A DNA stretch of 64,000 bases from Tsuneonella sediminis. Its GTDB lineage: Bacteria > Pseudomonadota > Alphaproteobacteria > Sphingomonadales > Sphingomonadaceae. The stretch spans positions 558,001-622,000 of the forward strand of contig NZ_JBNCBU010000001.1 of assembly GCF_051912845.1 (NCBI RefSeq), given 5' to 3'. How positions within the stretch are numbered: position 1 is the stretch's first letter; every line of letters starts with the position of its first letter. The position numbers and the translations under genes were made by a program. Of the stretch, positions 61,570 to 64,000 are shown one piece after another. A model generated the notes under the pieces. That model was not told the DNA's origin. It saw only the letters and a list, made by a program, of their open reading frames with translations, and did not search any database.

Positions 61570-62498
61570 CTCTGGCCGTTCGCCGCGATTCGCCTGCGGA
61601 CCCACAACGGACGCACGACATTGCACTTGCGAATCGCGAGATGAACGAGAACGAACCCGAACACGGTCGCCAGAATGAGCGCGACGATTGAGGCTTCTAC
61701 CCCGAACGCGCCGCCCGAAACGAGCACGCTGCCCTCGCTTCGCGACTGAACGAGCCCGTCCACGGCGGCGCCCGAGACGGGAATATCCCAGACGTATCCC
61801 TGGGTCACATTCCATCCGAAGTGGAGACCGATCGCGAACCAGAGGTTACGGGTGAGCATGTAGGCCCCGCCGAGCATGATCCCCGCCTCCAGCGCGATCG
61901 CGAATGAACTGAACACGGTGGCATTCGGGTTGGCATAATGGCCAAGGCCGAACAGGGCAGAGCTGAGCGCAAGGGCGAACCAGCTTCCACCGAATTCCTC
62001 GAGGAAGCGAAACAGGATCCCGCGCACGACAATCTCCTCGACGAAAGCGGCCTGCAACCCTGCGCCAAGGAGTATCATCGCAAGGCTCGTGCTGCCGCCC
62101 CAGCCCAAAATCGAATAGCCGCCAAGCAGGGCGACCCCGCCGACGATCAGGCTCATGAGGAGAGCCGCGAGTACAGTTCCGCGAACGAAATCGATCCCGC
62201 GCCGGTCGAACGGCAGATCGTCGCGCGCGTTTGCACCCAGCCTGCCGATAACGAGCTTGTACATCAGCACCGCAATCAGCGTGGCGCCGATCAGCGTTCC
62301 GGCCATGACCGCCGCGCCGGGTGGGTCTTCGCGAACCAGCTGCCGCACGATAAGCGCGAACAGGACTATCGGGCCGTTTATCGCGACCAGCCCGGCGATC
62401 AACGCGATAAGCGGGAAGTCGAGCGCCCGTCGCAAAAGTGGCGTCGACGGAGCGGTCTCGGAGACAGGCGGGCGCTCGGCACCCGCAGGTCGGCTCAC
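61566..62498 (-). CDS. CPBP-family intramembrane glutamic endopeptidase
   Basis: A 310-aa integral membrane protease of the CPBP (Abi/Rce1-like) family. The catalytic motif is E154-E155-x3-R159 in FVEEIVVRG, followed by FGLGH187 and GLHFGWN with the other conserved histidine. About eight hydrophobic helices are visible. In other bacteria such proteins process peptides or aid envelope stress responses; no substrate can be proposed here. The start is GTG at 62496-62498, overlapping the ada stop by 4 nt (GTGA), so it is downstream of ada in one operon. Its stop is shared in a CTAG with the GST gene. Confidence 0.87.
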   Translation of the reverse strand: MSRPAGAERPPVSETAPSTPLLRRALDFPLIALIAGLVAINGPIVLFALIVRQLVREDPPGAAVMAGTLIGATLIAVLMYKLVIGRLGANARDDLPFDRRGIDFVRGTVLAALLMSLIVGGVALLGGYSILGWGGSTSLAMILLGAGLQAAFVEEIVVRGILFRFLEEFGGSWFALALSSALFGLGHYANPNATVFSSFAIALEAGIMLGGAYMLTRNLWFAIGLHFGWNVTQGYVWDIPVSGAAVDGLVQSRSEGSVLVSGGAFGVEASIVALILATVFGFVLVHLAIRKCNVVRPLWVRRRIAANGQS

Positions 62499-63544
62499 GC
62501 CGCGCCCTCTCGCTTGAGCAGTTCGCGCTTGATGCCAAGGCCGTAGGCGTAGCCTCCGAGGTCCCCGCCGGTACGGATCACCCGGTGGCAAGGGATCAGC
62601 ACCGCGACGTTGTTGCGCGCGTTCGCGCTGCCGGCGGCGCGCACCGCCCTGGGATTTCCGGCTGCCGCGGCGATCTCGGCATACGTGCGCGTTTCGCCCG
62701 GCGGGATCGCCCGAAGCGCGCGCCAGCACGCTTCCTGAAATGCGGTGCCCTTGACGTCGAGGGGAATGTGCGAACTGTCGCCGGGCGTTTCGACAGAGGC
62801 GACGACATCGGCGAGCAGTCGCTCGAATTCGCTGCCTCCCTCGACCAGGCGGGCATTGGGGAACCGGCGGGCAAGGTCTTCGGGCCCCTCGGCGAAAGAG
62901 AGGCGGCACACGCCCTTGTCGGTGGCGGCGACCAGCATCGATCCCAGTGTCGTCCCGACCACCGCCCAGTGGATGGTCGTGCCGCGCCCGCCCGCAACCC
63001 ACGCCGAAGGCGCCATGCCCATCTTGCCCTCCATCGCTTCGTAGAACCGGCTCGCGCTCTCGTAACCCGCGTCGTAGATCGCATCCGTCACCCGCCCGGA
63101 CAAGGTCAACGCCGAGCGCGCCCTTTCCTCGCGCAAGGCGCGGGAATAGGCAGCGGGCGACAATCCGGTCGAGCGCGTGAACAGCCGCTGGAAGTGGCTG
63201 GGCGAATATCCGGTCAGCTCAGCGAGATCGTCCAGCCGGGGCTGGCCCGCGCTGGCCTTGATTTCGTCGATCGCGGCGATGACGGCCGCTTCCTCGCGGG
63301 ACACGTCATCGGGAACGCAGCGCTTGCAGGACCGCAGGCCTGCCGCCTCGGCCTCGGCGCAGGTGGCGTAGAACCGGACGTTCTCCCGCCGCGGCGCACG
63401 TGCCGGACAGCTGGGGCGGCAATAGATGCCGGTCGAATGCACGCCGGTCACGAACCGGCCGTCGTAACGGCGATCCTTCGCCATCGCGATTCGCCACCGG
63501 TCATCGTCGGTCAGTTCGGGCGAGAGGAAAGCTGCATCGGTCAT
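62495..63544 (-). CDS. ada: Bifunctional regulator/O6-methylguanine methyltransferase Ada
   Basis: A 349-aa self-inactivating DNA repair protein and regulator of the adaptive alkylation response. The N-terminal zinc domain has C42, C46, C73 and C76; C42 (YCRPSCPAR) is the phosphotriester methyl acceptor. Residues about 85-190 form an AraC helix-turn-helix. The C-terminal methyltransferase has I-P-C-H-R-V-I-R with the O6-methylguanine acceptor cysteine. The domain layout is complete, as in E. coli Ada. The start at 63544 (MTDAAFLSPE) is chosen because upstream codons are not conserved. It is coupled to the CPBP protease gene by a GTGA overlap. Confidence 0.93.
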   Translation of the reverse strand: MTDAAFLSPELTDDDRWRIAMAKDRRYDGRFVTGVHSTGIYCRPSCPARAPRRENVRFYATCAEAEAAGLRSCKRCVPDDVSREEAAVIAAIDEIKASAGQPRLDDLAELTGYSPSHFQRLFTRSTGLSPAAYSRALREERARSALTLSGRVTDAIYDAGYESASRFYEAMEGKMGMAPSAWVAGGRGTTIHWAVVGTTLGSMLVAATDKGVCRLSFAEGPEDLARRFPNARLVEGGSEFERLLADVVASVETPGDSSHIPLDVKGTAFQEACWRALRAIPPGETRTYAEIAAAAGNPRAVRAAGSANARNNVAVLIPCHRVIRTGGDLGGYAYGLGIKRELLKREGAA

Positions 63545-63662
63545 CGCTTGGTCGTCCTCGTTCGTGCCATATCGGATCGCGGCTGAACAGGTAGCGCCGT
63601 CCGCCGGGCCGCGCTTCCCGCGGCTTGCGGTCAATCCCGGGCGCGGGCACAAGCCGCGGCCA

Positions 63663-64000
63663 ATGGTTCGCCTGTTCACTCTCGTGGCCGCGCTGCTCGC
63701 GCTCGCTGTGCCTTCGCCCGCTCGGCCCGAGGCGTCCGACATCACCGTCGCCGCGCGCGGGGTGGTGCGCGTCGTCATCATGGGGACCGACGGCCAGCGC
63801 GTCTTCCCCGTCAGCCACGGCACCGGCTTTGCCGTGACCCCGACGAAGATCGTCACCAACGCCCACGTCGTGCGTGAGGTTCTCCAGGACGATACCTTGC
63901 GGATCGCCATCGTGCCGCCCGACGGCGACGGCGCGGATTACGGCAAGGTCATGACCGTATCGACCGTCAAGGACCTTGCGCTGGTGGAGGTGACCGGCGC
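63663..64000 (+). CDS. Exported trypsin-like serine protease, N-terminal part (runs off right edge)
   Basis: The first 112 codons of a secreted protease of the S1/HtrA-like class. A signal peptide covers about residues 1-24 (LVAALLALAVPSPARPEA). The catalytic histidine is in KIVTNAHVV, preceded by the GTGF segment of the oxyanion-loop region, and the catalytic aspartate is probable in VKDLALVEV. The serine, and any PDZ or membrane domains, lie beyond 64000. It is divergent from ada across a 118-nt gap. The family call is good; the subtype cannot be decided. Confidence 0.8.
   Translation, partial: MVRLFTLVAALLALAVPSPARPEASDITVAARGVVRVVIMGTDGQRVFPVSHGTGFAVTPTKIVTNAHVVREVLQDDTLRIAIVPPDGDGADYGKVMTVSTVKDLALVEVTG

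Noticed and set aside
59047..61815. A 922-codon minus-strand open frame across the molybdoenzyme and GST genes
   Set aside because: It crosses two unrelated plus-strand genes in antisense and shows no motif.

Overview
The window is a G+C-rich, very densely packed stretch of chromosome from an alphaproteobacterium, most likely Sphingomonadales and plausibly the Erythrobacter/Altererythrobacter side of that order. The evidence is gene content and order: a MucR/Ros-type regulator, a Fur/Mur protein lacking the CxxC zinc motif, a class II DAHP synthase, the run tsaB-rimI-mucR-fur-plsC-miaB with phoH-ybeY-corC just beyond it, the run rpmF-plsX-fabH-ihfA-merR, and mutY-dciA-dsbA-like-smc. The placement rests on memory of these families, not on a search. 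About 66 protein genes are supported. I saw no rRNA, tRNA, CRISPR array, insertion sequence or prophage. No gene-free stretch exceeds 300 bases; the longest are 17421-17671 (nothing recognisable) and 40391-40612 (a divergent promoter region).

Layout. 1-4089 (minus strand): ergothioneine genes egtB-egtD, a membrane-anchored retropepsin-like protease, a KDRT-type phosphatase and the start of trxB. 4245-10777: quinone oxidoreductase, diguanylate cyclase, DAHP synthase, M16 peptidase. 10877-16548 (plus): nfuA, a RutE-like nitroreductase, tsaB, rimI, mucR, fur, plsC, miaB. 16527-22746: a secreted unknown, phoH, ybeY, corC, a LysR regulator, an EcsC-family protein, an AraC regulator. 22774-28728: cyclophilin, mgtE, DUF1489, a hydrophilic small protein, FrnE-like oxidoreductase, nudC, a Tat-exported beta-lactamase-fold esterase and a small membrane protein. 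28725-35248: mutY, dciA, two DsbA-like proteins, smc. 35252-37353: an AraC-domain/alpha-beta-hydrolase fusion facing a methanethiol S-methyltransferase (MddA-like). 37358-40390: rpmF-plsX-fabH-ihfA-merR. 40613-44621: MAPEG protein, an AT-rich YbjN-like gene, a glyoxalase-II-like hydrolase, an outer-membrane-like protein, and a divergent S24-repressor/small-HTH pair with repeated operator-like sites. 44687-50947: cysS, a 2-hydroxyacid dehydrogenase, an acetolactate-synthase-like TPP enzyme, an aldehyde dehydrogenase and a nitroreductase. 51006-55488: secreted proteins, cobT, transaldolase, DUF4197. 55547-64000: priA, a lipoprotein, an FdhF/YdeP-type molybdoenzyme, a glutathione transferase, a CPBP membrane protease, ada and the start of an S1-type protease.

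How the genes work together. Much of the window is housekeeping: tRNA modification (tsaB, miaB), lipid synthesis (plsX, fabH, plsC), replication, repair and chromosome structure (dciA, priA, mutY, smc, ihfA, ada), and redox defence (trxB, egtB/egtD, nfuA, DsbA-like and FrnE-like proteins, glutathione transferase). The parts that look least ordinary are: (a) the AraC-hydrolase fusion divergent from mddA, with a palindrome between them; (b) the ddh-TPP enzyme-ALDH module attached to cysS; (c) the cI/Cro-like pair at 43319-44284 with alternating TCCTA/TAGGA sites; (d) the AT-rich YbjN-like gene; and (e) a perfect 13-bp inverted repeat between rimI and mucR. I found no clear wholly new multi-gene system. 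(a) to (c) are the best candidates, and their functions are inferred.
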